A DNA stretch of 64,000 nt from Thermus antranikianii DSM 12462 (GTDB lineage Bacteria > Deinococcota > Deinococci > Deinococcales > Thermaceae). A program made the translations under genes and the position numbers. Shown here one piece after another: positions 46,944-54,161 of this stretch. The DNA lies in NCBI RefSeq assembly GCF_000423905.1, contig NZ_AUIW01000002.1, positions 242,172-306,171 on the forward strand. The letters are read 5' to 3'. The notes below the pieces were generated by a model. The model was not told where the DNA came from. It made no database searches and was given only the letters and a program-made list of their open reading frames with translations. Position 1 is the first letter of the stretch; each line of letters starts with the position of its first letter.

Positions 46944-48083
46944 GGCCTGAGGCCTGGGGCCCGCCACCAGGTCCTCCGGGTCAAAGGTCCAGGCCTCCCT
47001 CTCCCGGGCCAGCAGGTGGCGGTAAATGTCCAGCGTGATGGAGGGCCGCGCATGGCCCAGGCGGGCCGCCACCACCTCCGGCGGTGCCCCTTCGGCCAGG
47101 AGCATGGAGGCGAAGGTGTGCCGGAGGTCGTGGGGCCGTATGGGGGGCAGGCCCACACGGGCCACAATCTTCCGAAGGGCGTGGGCCAGGCTATGGGGGT
47201 TGAGGGGCTGGGAGGGGTCCTTGGCGCTCGGGAACACCCAGGCCTCCCGAAGGTCCAGGGGGTCCATACCCGTTTCCACCAGGGCCTCCCACCGGGCCCG
47301 CAAGTGCTCCAGGGTCTTGGGGGGAACGGGAATGGTGCGCAGGCTGGAGGGGGTCTTGGGGGCGGTGAGAAGCCCTTTGCCTCCGAGGTTGGTCCAGGCC
47401 CGGCGCACGGCCAGGGTCCCCGCCCTAAAGTCCAGGTCCCCCCACTTGAGCCCCAGGGCCTCCCCAGGCCGGAGGCCCACCGCCAGGCAAAGGCGCAGGG
47501 CCGTGCCTACCTCCCAGGTGGGCCAGGCGTCCAGGGCCTGAAGGAGGGCGGCCACCTCGTGGGGCTCCAAGGTCCTCCCGGCGGTGCGGCGCGTGGGGGC
47601 CTCGAGGCGGATGGAGGCCGTGGGGTCCCGGTGCACGACTTCCAGGGCCAGGGCCTCCCTGAAGATGGCCCGCAAGTGGGTCAGCGCCTTGCGGATGGCC
47701 CTCGGGCCTAGCCCCTGGGCGGCCATGCGGTCCAAGGCCTCCCGGATATCGGCAGGCCTGATGGCCTGGAGCCGCTTTTCCCCCAAGTGGGCCAGGAGGT
47801 AGCCCACTTCCCGCTGGTAGTTGACGAAGGTCTTGGGGGCCAGGGTGGCCCGCTTGCGGGCAAGCCACCCTTCCGCGAAGGCGGCCAGGGTGGCGGCGCT
47901 CTTGGCGGGCAGGAGGCCTTTTTCGTGCTGGGCCACAAGCTCCCGCGCCTTGCGCAGGGCCTCCTCGGCAGTCTTGCCGAAGACGCTCACCCGCCTATAC
48001 CGCCCATCGGGCTCCCGGAGGTAAGGGCGCACCTCCCAGCGCCCATCCTTACGCTTGCGGGCCTTCAATCCTTTCTTGGGCAT
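46941..48083 (-). CDS. Tyrosine recombinase (integrase)
   Basis: 380 residues from ATG 48083, preceded by AGAGGAGG. N-terminal arm-binding and core-binding regions (AP-TFVNYQREVGYLLAHLG) precede the catalytic domain with GLRPGEALGLKW (Arg), HDLRHTFASMLL (His, Arg) and LGHARPSITLDIYRH (His, Tyr). It would integrate and excise the element at the tRNA-Arg 46-bp core. It lies next to attL, as is usual. Confidence 0.93.
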   Translation of the reverse strand: MPKKGLKARKRKDGRWEVRPYLREPDGRYRRVSVFGKTAEEALRKARELVAQHEKGLLPAKSAATLAAFAEGWLARKRATLAPKTFVNYQREVGYLLAHLGEKRLQAIRPADIREALDRMAAQGLGPRAIRKALTHLRAIFREALALEVVHRDPTASIRLEAPTRRTAGRTLEPHEVAALLQALDAWPTWEVGTALRLCLAVGLRPGEALGLKWGDLDFRAGTLAVRRAWTNLGGKGLLTAPKTPSSLRTIPVPPKTLEHLRARWEALVETGMDPLDLREAWVFPSAKDPSQPLNPHSLAHALRKIVARVGLPPIRPHDLRHTFASMLLAEGAPPEVVAARLGHARPSITLDIYRHLLAREREAWTFDPEDLVAGPRPQA

Positions 48084-48325
48084 AACCTCCTCTACCCTAC
48101 CATTCCACGGGGGGGCGGCGTGGGCTTCGCGAAAGTTTTGTTTCGCGAAGGTTGCCGGGGGCAACCCGTCAACCCATGACGCGAAGGGGGAGTAGCCTGG
48201 GGGTTCGCCCCCGGGTTTTTCCCGGCGAAAGTTTGCGCCATTTTCCCCACGCTGAGGGGAAGGCTCCTCCCCCTCGTGTGGGGAAGGTTCTGGGGCTTTC
48301 TAGCCCTGCCGTTTTCCAAAGAGGG
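48084..48325. other. Intergenic region upstream of integrase with inverted repeats
   Basis: No gene found. Perfect 9-bp inverted repeat TTCGCGAAA-GTTTTG-TTTCGCGAA at 48126-48149, a further GGCGAAAGTTTG copy, and a TTCCCCAC/GTGGGGAA pair around 48242-48286. These may regulate the integrase. Confidence 0.4.
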
Positions 48326-48607
48326 CTACCCCTCCTCGTCCAAGGGCCACTCCGCCGCGGTGAAGGAGAGGGGATGGGGCTCCGCCTTCGGCGCGGCGGC
48401 CAGGGCCAGCTTGAGGGCCAGGGCGGCCACCCGGGCCTTGTGCTCCGGGTTGAGGCCTTCCGCCTCCTCCAGGGCCTTCTCCAGGACCGCCACGGCCTTG
48501 CCCCCAAGCCCGGCCAGGCGCGTGCGCCAGGCCTCGGCCTCCTCCCACCGGGCGCGGGCCTCCTCGTACCGCTCAGTCCACTTCGGCTTCGCCTTCGCCT
48601 TCCTCAT
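48326..48607 (-). CDS. 93-residue element-encoded protein
   Basis: From ATG 48607, with AAGGAGG six bases upstream. MRKAKAKPKWTERYEEAR opens a basic N terminus; the middle is a long helix (ARARWEEAEAWRTRLAGL) that could form a coiled coil. No family recognised. It overlaps the zinc-ribbon gene by 35 bases. Confidence 0.6.
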   Translation of the reverse strand: MRKAKAKPKWTERYEEARARWEEAEAWRTRLAGLGGKAVAVLEKALEEAEGLNPEHKARVAALALKLALAAAPKAEPHPLSFTAAEWPLDEEG

Positions 48608-49139
48608 CTTCCACCTCCTTGAGCTTGAGCCCGGAGAAGAGGGCTTCCAGCGCCTTGCGGAAGTCTTTGCCCAGGTCCTCGGCCAGGGCCTCGGGGAAGG
48701 CCCGGAGGGCGTACCTCCCCCACATGGGCAGGCCAAGGTCCAGGGCCCGGTCCTTCCCCCCTCTCCGGGCCTGTGAGAGGTAGCCCAGGTGGGCGCACTT
48801 CCTGCAGAGGAGCCCCCGGTGGACCAGGTAGAGCACCCGGCGGTTCCCCCCGCACCCGGGGCAGACGAAGACCCACTCCACCCCGAAGGGGTGCCTCACC
48901 CCCTTTAGGCTCACCACTTGCTCCCCGAAGGCCAGGCAAACGGGCGGCCTCTCGGGGAGGGGGCGGCCCGTCTTCATCCGCCACCACTCCGCCAGCCACG
49001 CGGCCCAGATTTGGGGGGTTCGTTCGGCAATCCCCTCCCAGGGCCTTCCCGGCCCTCTCCCCAGCCCGGGGAGAGGGCCGCGCCTTCCCGCCCCGAGGGC
49101 GGCCCTAAGCGCCAGTTCCAGGTCCTTGATTTGCCCCAT
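48573..49139 (-). CDS. Zinc-ribbon protein of the element
   Basis: 188 residues. GGCAAGGAGG precedes ATG 49139. The middle has CPGCGGNRRVLYLVH and CRKCAHLGY, two C-x-x-C knuckles of a zinc ribbon. The C terminus is acidic. Possibly DNA-binding or replication-related; function not known. Confidence 0.65.
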   Translation of the reverse strand: MGQIKDLELALRAALGAGRRGPLPGLGRGPGRPWEGIAERTPQIWAAWLAEWWRMKTGRPLPERPPVCLAFGEQVVSLKGVRHPFGVEWVFVCPGCGGNRRVLYLVHRGLLCRKCAHLGYLSQARRGGKDRALDLGLPMWGRYALRAFPEALAEDLGKDFRKALEALFSGLKLKEVEDEEGEGEAEVD

Positions 49140-49447
49140 CGTCTAACCTCCTTGCCGAAGAGGCTAGAAGAAAAAACCTCTTCGGCCTCGTCAATGGCCC
49201 GCATGGGGCACCTCCACCTCTACCCCCAGGCAGGGGGCGCTTTTCGCGTGCGCTATCTCCCCGAAAGCGCGTGCGCGTTCCCCTCCTAACGGGGGGTTTA
49301 TCGCGTCCTGCACGGGCAAAACCCTCGCGCACGCTATGCGCACGGATGCGCACGCATGGGGGAGAAGCCCCGTCCTGGACGGCACAGGGTGCGTGCGCGT
49401 TTTCTTCCTCGTCCGGGACGGCGTTCCCGGAAAAACGCGCACGCGCC
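49140..49447. other. Non-coding GC-rich region with iteron-like repeats
   Basis: About 300 bases with no convincing gene. At least seven copies of GCGCACG/CGTGCGC fall within 49245-49446 in both directions, some with flanking A/T runs such as GTGCGCGTTTTC and GAAAAACGCGCAC. It lies between the helicase/PrimPol genes and the rest. It may be the origin of the element. Confidence 0.5.
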
Positions 49448-49783
49448 TCACGCTCCTACCTCCTCACGCCGCTTCACCCGGGCCCGGGCGATGGGCTCAA
49501 GCCGGGGCGGGGCCCCCGCCCAAACCCCTATAAGCTCCACCTCCTTCACTTCCGGCCATCCTTCCTCCAGGAAGGCCAAGCGCTCCACCAGCCAGGCCTC
49601 GAGGCTCGGGGCGTTCTGCCCGGGCCAGGCGGCGTGGGCCTCCAGGTCCTCCTCCGAGGGTACGGCCAGGGCCCAGTAGAGCACCCGGCCATCGGCCACC
49701 ACCCGGAGCTTGGGCGGGCGCATGGCCCGCACCTTGGCCGCGAGGTCCGGGGCCAGGGTGATGAGCTTCCGCCAGGGGCTCAC
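49448..49783 (-). CDS. 111-residue protein coupled to helicase gene
   Basis: ATG 49783 overlaps the stop of the helicase gene (ATGA). SPWRKLITLAPDLAAKVRAM and the tail RVKRREEVGA are basic. No recognised domain. A small replication accessory is plausible but unproven. Confidence 0.55.
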   Translation of the reverse strand: MSPWRKLITLAPDLAAKVRAMRPPKLRVVADGRVLYWALAVPSEEDLEAHAAWPGQNAPSLEAWLVERLAFLEEGWPEVKEVELIGVWAGAPPRLEPIARARVKRREEVGA

Positions 49784-51696
49784 AGCTCCACCTCCACCTC
49801 GTCCTCCTCTTCCCCCCGGGCCGTTTTAGAAAGAGGAGGGGCAACACCTCCCGCATCCCCCGCATCCCCCGCAAATGGCGTCCTGGAGCCGTTTAGTACG
49901 CGCGGGGGATGTGCGGGGGTTGCGGGGGTTTGCGGGGGATGTGCGGGGGTTTGCGGGGGATGGGCTTCCCATCTCCCGCGCTCGGGAGTAGTGTCCTGGA
50001 GGGCGTTTGCGGGTGTTGCGGGGGTTGCGGGGGATGACTCCCCACTCCTTTCTAAAACCCAGAGGAGGCGCTTCACCCTGGCGTCCCGCACCCCCTCCAC
50101 CTTGACCCCCACCCCCCGGAGGGCGGTCTGCACCCGGGGCAGGTGCTTCCCCAGCCCGGCGGGGGTGCGGGGCCACCCCTCGGGCTTCACCCGGGCCTCC
50201 TTGAGGCCCATGGCCTCCTCCAGGGCGGCGAGGAGTTCGCTTGCGGTGTAGACGGCCCGGTGCCCCTCGGGCCAGTCGGCGGTGAGGAGGAGGATGGCCT
50301 GGGCCACGGGGTCGTTGTCCAGCAGATCCTGGTTGAGCCCGGCCTGCACCGCGTAGAAGGCCTGCACCACCTCCCCGGCCTCGAGGCCCAGGGCGGGGGC
50401 GGCGGCCTCCGCCCAGATGGCCCAGTCCGCCAGGCGGGGCAAGGAGGGCATGGCGGCCCGCACCTCCTCCCACCGCCTCAGGGCCAGGGCCACGGCGTCC
50501 AAGAGGGCACCCAGGACCTTGGGGTGGGCCTGCTCAAAGGCCGCCCAAAGCTCCCGCTCAGGCCTCCGGGCCCCGTCCTCCAAGCGCTCCAGGTTGACCA
50601 TCATCACCCGGTCAGCCAGGTCGTCCCGGAGGAGGCCGAAGCCTATCCCGGTGAGGATGACGGGCCTTTGCGCCTCCAGCACGTGCTCCTCGGAGTCCGT
50701 GTAAAGCTCCCGCTTGCCCAGCCCGCCCCCGGTGGAGAGGCGGCAGAGGGCATCGGAAAGCCAAGAGGGGACTTTGCTCAGGTTGTCGTAGGCCAGGACC
50801 CAGGACGCCTTGGCGGCCACCATCAGGGCCTCCACGTCCTTGGGCTCAGCCCGCAAGGGGGCCTCCTGGGGGTCCACCAGGGCCTTGAGGAGCCGGGCGG
50901 CGGTGCTCTTCCCCGCCCCCTTGGCCCCGGCCAGGACCAGGATGGGGTAGGGGCCTCTCGGGGAAAGCGCCCCCACCAGCCACCCCAGGACCAGGGCCGC
51001 GTCCCGGCGCTCCTGGAGGGGGAGGAGGCCAAAAAGGGGGGCGAGGTCCCCCCCTCGCTCGGGAAGGGGGAGGGGCCTCTGGTGCCGCCCCCGGCGGAAG
51101 CGCACCGGGGCCTCGTGGGCGGGGATGACGCGCCACCCCTCGGGCCCCACCTCCACCACCAGCCAGTCCGGGCGGGCCAGGTCCAGGTACACCCTGCCCC
51201 CCCACCCGGCCAGGCGCGTGTGCACCTCGTGCTCCTCCCCCTCGTAGAGGGCCTTGGCCTCCAGGACGGCCAGGGCGTCCTGCATGGCCTGGGCGTAGAG
51301 GGGCTTCCCCTCCTTGGCGTAGTAGAGGCCCGCAAGCCAGGCGCGAAACTCCCGCCCCCGCACGGGATGGTGCTCCACGTGCCCGTCCCTGGGGAGGGTG
51401 GCCCAGGCCTCCTTGCTCGGGGTGTGCCAGAGGGCCACCACCTCCCCCAGGCCCAGGTCCACGGCGTTCTTGGCGGCGGTGGCCTCCTCCTTCTTGGCCG
51501 GGCCCAGGTAGTCCCGCCAGGCCTGGCGCACGGCCTCCAGGGTGGCCCCCACCTTCTGGGCCACCTTCTTCAGGACCGCCTCCACCTCCACGGGGTCCAG
51601 CCCCTCCTCCACCAGGGCCTCAAAGAGGGCCTTCCGCACCCGGCCCCAGTTCTCCGAGGTGAGGGCGTCCACGATGGCCCGGATGGCCTCACTCAT
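49780..51696 (-). CDS. P-loop helicase-like replication protein
   Basis: 638 residues. Walker A GAKGAGKSTAARLL near residue 257 and a Walker B-like VLAYDNLSKVPSW place it with phage/plasmid ATPases of the D5/SF3-like group. It directly follows the PrimPol gene with an 8-base overlap, so the two form a replication module. The last 100 residues are a Pro/Ala/Gly-rich tail written by an inverted-repeat DNA segment (49824-50057). The core is confident, the tail not. Confidence 0.75.
   Translation of the reverse strand: MSEAIRAIVDALTSENWGRVRKALFEALVEEGLDPVEVEAVLKKVAQKVGATLEAVRQAWRDYLGPAKKEEATAAKNAVDLGLGEVVALWHTPSKEAWATLPRDGHVEHHPVRGREFRAWLAGLYYAKEGKPLYAQAMQDALAVLEAKALYEGEEHEVHTRLAGWGGRVYLDLARPDWLVVEVGPEGWRVIPAHEAPVRFRRGRHQRPLPLPERGGDLAPLFGLLPLQERRDAALVLGWLVGALSPRGPYPILVLAGAKGAGKSTAARLLKALVDPQEAPLRAEPKDVEALMVAAKASWVLAYDNLSKVPSWLSDALCRLSTGGGLGKRELYTDSEEHVLEAQRPVILTGIGFGLLRDDLADRVMMVNLERLEDGARRPERELWAAFEQAHPKVLGALLDAVALALRRWEEVRAAMPSLPRLADWAIWAEAAAPALGLEAGEVVQAFYAVQAGLNQDLLDNDPVAQAILLLTADWPEGHRAVYTASELLAALEEAMGLKEARVKPEGWPRTPAGLGKHLPRVQTALRGVGVKVEGVRDARVKRLLWVLERSGESSPATPATPANALQDTTPERGRWEAHPPQTPAHPPQTPATPAHPPRVLNGSRTPFAGDAGDAGGVAPPLSKTARGEEEDEVEVEL
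49824..50057. repeat. Large inverted repeat with G runs
   Basis: Arms begin TTTTAGAAAG (49824-49833) and end CTTTCTAAAA (50048-50057). Each arm continues through CCCCC-GC/GCGGGGG units and a GTCCTGGAG. The centre, about 49910-49970, holds six GGGGG runs, a G-quadruplex candidate. It lies inside the helicase gene's 3' end. Confidence 0.6.
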
Positions 51697-52576
51697 GGGC
51701 CACCCCCTTCACCCGGGCCCGGCGGTTCATGGCCCAGCGCACGCGGGGAGGAAGAGGAGGGGAGGCCTCCAGGGGGAGAGGCTTGGCCTCCCCCACCTCC
51801 CGGGCCCAGCGCAACACCTCCCGGGCCTCCCGCTCGGGCAGGCCCGAGGCCAGGGCGGCCTCCAGAAGGGCGGCCTCGGCCTCCTCGGGGGAGAGGCCGT
51901 GGGCCACCAGGCCGAAGGCGGCCAGGGCGTACCTGAGCAAGGTCAGGTGCCGCTGGCCGGGAGGGGTGGCGGCCACCCGGTGGCAGTAGGCCTCGAGGAG
52001 GCCCCTTAGCCGCTTAGGGCTAGCCCCTTCCACCGGGGTCCAAACCTCCCTCGGAGGAGGCGGCGGGGGGAGGAGCCGGGCCAGGAGGGGGGCAGGCACC
52101 GGGGAAAGCTCCTCCGGCCCCACCAGGGGCGCCTCCCAGGCGTAGGTCCTCCCGTCCTTGAGCCGGGTGGGCGCGGCCACCACATAAGCCCGGCCCATGC
52201 CCCGGAGGTCCGCCCCGGGGATGGCCCGCACGCTGGCGGAAAGCCTCACCCCCTCGGGAAGCCGGAGGAAAAGGTGTACCCCTCCCTTGGGAGTCCTTTG
52301 CCTTGGGGCGGCCTCGAGGGCGGGGTGCTCCTGCCTCAACCCCTCCCAGGCCGTGGGGTCGTCAAAGTCCAGGACCAAGACCCCCTCCGGGGCCAAGAGC
52401 CCCACCCCGGCCTCGGGGCAGGCCCGCCACCAGGCCTCGAGGGTGGCGGGGTCCTGGGAGGCCTCCTTGAGCCCGTGGGGCACCAGCCGGGGGTGGGGGC
52501 GCTTCTCCCCGGGGAGGAGGGGAAGGACGGCGTAGCCCAGACGGGCGTAGCCCAGGACGTGCTCAATCGGCCTCAT
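51689..52576 (-). CDS. Primase-polymerase (PrimPol)
   Basis: 295 residues, AEP superfamily (prim-pol N-terminal domain). VLDFDD at 68-73 supplies the metal Asp pair; TPKGGVHLF (95-103) and DLRGMGRAYVVAAPT (123-137) are the other motifs. Length and sequence are close to the T. thermophilus HB27 PrimPol used for whole-genome amplification, from memory. It primes and extends DNA. GGAGGTGAG precedes ATG 52576. Confidence 0.93.
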   Translation of the reverse strand: MRPIEHVLGYARLGYAVLPLLPGEKRPHPRLVPHGLKEASQDPATLEAWWRACPEAGVGLLAPEGVLVLDFDDPTAWEGLRQEHPALEAAPRQRTPKGGVHLFLRLPEGVRLSASVRAIPGADLRGMGRAYVVAAPTRLKDGRTYAWEAPLVGPEELSPVPAPLLARLLPPPPPPREVWTPVEGASPKRLRGLLEAYCHRVAATPPGQRHLTLLRYALAAFGLVAHGLSPEEAEAALLEAALASGLPEREAREVLRWAREVGEAKPLPLEASPPLPPRVRWAMNRRARVKGVAHE

Positions 52577-52757
52577 TACTCACCTCCTCCTCCTGGGCCA
52601 GGGCCGCATCAATGAGGAGGTCAATGCGCTTGCGGGCGTCAATGCGCTCCCCCCAGGGAAGGGCCAGGAAGATAGCTTGAAAAGCGTCTAGCAAGATGGC
52701 GGTTTCCTCTTTGGCCCCCTCGGGCGTTATGATGACCACAACGGCACGCACGGCCAC
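52563..52757 (-). CDS. 64-residue element protein
   Basis: From GTG 52757. Mixed alpha/beta look: VRAVVVIITPEGAKEETAILLDAFQAIFLALPW. It lies between the HTH gene and PrimPol and overlaps the latter by 14 bases. Unknown; the tight arrangement supports coding. Confidence 0.5.
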   Translation of the reverse strand: MAVRAVVVIITPEGAKEETAILLDAFQAIFLALPWGERIDARKRIDLLIDAALAQEEEVSNEAD

Positions 52758-52760
52758 CCC

Positions 52761-52967
52761 CTACCGCCCCCGAGGCCCCCCCTCGGGGCTCGCCTCCTCG
52801 TCCAGGGGCATCCCCAGCAGGCGCTCCAGCTCCTTCCTGGGGATGATGAGCCTCGCCCCCAGGCGGGCCGCCCTCAGCTCCCCCCGCCAGACCAGCCGAT
52901 AAATGTGGTTTGGATGGACTCCAAGTGCCGAAGCCGCTTCCTTGACGCTCAGTCCAAGCTTACGCAT
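52761..52967 (-). CDS. Excisionase-like HTH protein
   Basis: 68 residues from ATG 52967. LSVKEAASALGVHPNHIYRLVWRGELRAARLGARLIIPRKELERLL is the helix-turn-helix/wing of Xis/MerR-like DNA-binding domains. It likely directs excision or represses. The longer frame to 53069 has no ribosome-binding site. Confidence 0.75.
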   Translation of the reverse strand: MRKLGLSVKEAASALGVHPNHIYRLVWRGELRAARLGARLIIPRKELERLLGMPLDEEASPEGGPRGR

Positions 52968-53046
52968 GTTTTTGCCCCGCTTTTCCGCGCCCAGGGAGGG
53001 GCACCCTGGACGGGCCTGACGACCTAAAGCCGCAAAACCTACGGCT

Positions 53047-53715
53047 TCAGGCCGCCAGGGGCGGGGCAACAGGGGCGATGACCAGGCTTCGGGTCAGGTT
53101 TTGCGTGGGGTCTTTTGGCGGTGCCCTTTCCTGGTAGCTTTCGGAAAGGGTCTTCTGGGGTTCGTGAGTCAGGCGGATGAGGTCAAAGACCAGAATAAGG
53201 AGCGCGCTCAGAGCTTTAAGTGCGGCTTTAAGAGCTTCGTTAAGCGTCTTGCCGCGCCTTAGGCTCTGCAGGTAAACGAAGAAGAGCTTAAGCACCCGCT
53301 CATGGGGCAACCTCCGGAAGCGGATCCGCGTCCCCCCGCGCTTGGCGGCCCTCCCCCTGAAGAAAACACCTTGAGCAAGGTGCCGCCCTACTAAAGAGAG
53401 GTAGTTCAATAGAGGCCTAAGTGCCTCAAAAAGGTTATCCCGCGCGTCTTGCAGACTTCTGATTACAGCCCCTGCCTCTCCGGCCAGGGGGGCCATCGCC
53501 TCAAGTGTCTGGTGTAGCGTCCTCCTGGCGGGTTCCGCCGCCTTAAGTGCCTGGTGTAGAGTCCTCCTAGCGGTTTCCACCGCCTCGTTAAGGTTCCTTA
53601 AGGTTTCCTGGGGAAGGGTCCAGGTGGCGGCGTAGGCCTCAACAGAGGCCTGAAGGTTCCTCACGGCTTCGCTTTGGGCGAAGTGTTGTAGCTTGGCCGT
53701 GAGTCCCCCTTGCAT
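53047..53715 (-). CDS. Repeat-containing helical protein of the element
   Basis: 222 residues. An internal duplication ARRTLHQALKAAEP / ARRTLHQTLEAMAP (both helical) and a hydrophobic stretch KALSALLILVFDLIRL suggest a membrane-associated or amphipathic protein. It is the first gene of the element, with a good promoter. No family known. Confidence 0.6.
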   Translation of the reverse strand: MQGGLTAKLQHFAQSEAVRNLQASVEAYAATWTLPQETLRNLNEAVETARRTLHQALKAAEPARRTLHQTLEAMAPLAGEAGAVIRSLQDARDNLFEALRPLLNYLSLVGRHLAQGVFFRGRAAKRGGTRIRFRRLPHERVLKLFFVYLQSLRRGKTLNEALKAALKALSALLILVFDLIRLTHEPQKTLSESYQERAPPKDPTQNLTRSLVIAPVAPPLAA

Positions 53716-53724
53716 CTTGCCCCT

Positions 53725-53753
53725 ACCATAGCACGCCCCCTCTTCACTCGCAA
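53725..53753 (-). promoter_or_regulatory. Promoter of the element
   Basis: Reverse strand: TTGCGA (53753-53748), 17 bases, TATGGT (53730-53725), ten bases before ATG 53715. It likely drives the whole reverse run. Confidence 0.7.
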
Positions 53754-53819
53754 TACCATGACATCACCCCACAAAACCTTTTCTTGCAAAGGGTTCTTTT
53801 CGTGGAATAGCTTCACGGG

Positions 53820-53866
53820 TTGACCCCCAAACTTGACCCCCATTGACCCCCAAAACTGACCCCTAA
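53820..53866 (+). repeat. Right-end TTGACCCC repeats
   Basis: Four copies in tandem: TTGACCCCCAAA (53820), TTGACCCCCA (53833), TTGACCCCCAAAA (53843) and CTGACCCCTAA (53856). Spacing is 13, 10 and 13 bases. They match the left-end set. Confidence 0.65.
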
Positions 53867-53962
53867 CCGGAGGTAATCCAAGGTAATGCCATCCCGGGGG
53901 AAACGCGTGTAGGACGCCGATTTTTGCAATAACGGGTTATCGGAGGTTAGGGGTCTTCGCCT

Positions 53963-54008
53963 CCTTCTAAGCGGTAGGTCGGGGGTTCGAATCCCTCCGG
54001 GCCCGCCA
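53963..54008 (+). repeat. attR core, partial tRNA-Arg copy
   Basis: Identical to 46757-46802. It holds the 3' half of tRNA-Arg but no 5' half, so it is not a functional tRNA. Confidence 0.9.
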
Positions 54009-54028
54009 GGTCCAGGACGCAATGCTTT

Positions 54029-54060
54029 ACCCCCCGGTAGCATGGCCGGGGGGTCTTTGT
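54029..54060 (+). terminator. Terminator probably belonging to tRNA-Arg
   Basis: ACCCCCCGG/CCGGGGGGT stem (54029-54037, 54046-54054), then CTTTGT. It lies 20 bases past the attR core. Before integration it would have followed tRNA-Arg directly. Confidence 0.7.
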
Positions 54061-54161
54061 ACGGTTGGGGTACTGCTTTTGCCGCCGGTTCCCTTTGCCG
54101 AAGGGGCCGGGAAGGGGTCTTAGGCGTGGTATCCTCAAGGCCGGCCCTTGTGGCCCGGTCC

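Larger units (their letters stand above)
46803..54008. mobile_element. 7.2-kb integrative element in tRNA-Arg
   Basis: Bounded by 46-bp direct repeats (one inside the tRNA gene). Every gene lies on the reverse strand: a repeat protein, Xis-like HTH, a 64-residue protein, PrimPol, helicase-like P-loop protein, a 111-residue protein, two small proteins and a tyrosine integrase. No capsid, conjugation or transfer genes are seen, so it is probably a satellite or mobilisable element. The PrimPol links it to the T. thermophilus ICETh1-type elements as I recall them. Confidence 0.9.

Noticed and set aside
49191..49451. 86-residue reverse frame over the iteron-like region
   Set aside because: No domain, no ribosome-binding site, and repeats explain its composition.
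50143..51936. 597-residue forward frame antisense to helicase and PrimPol
   Set aside because: It is rich in Gly, Pro and His from antisense GC codon bias; the reverse frames contain clear motifs.
53963..54008. A tRNA-Arg gene at the right end
   Set aside because: Only the 3' half is present; the 5' acceptor strand and D arm are missing.
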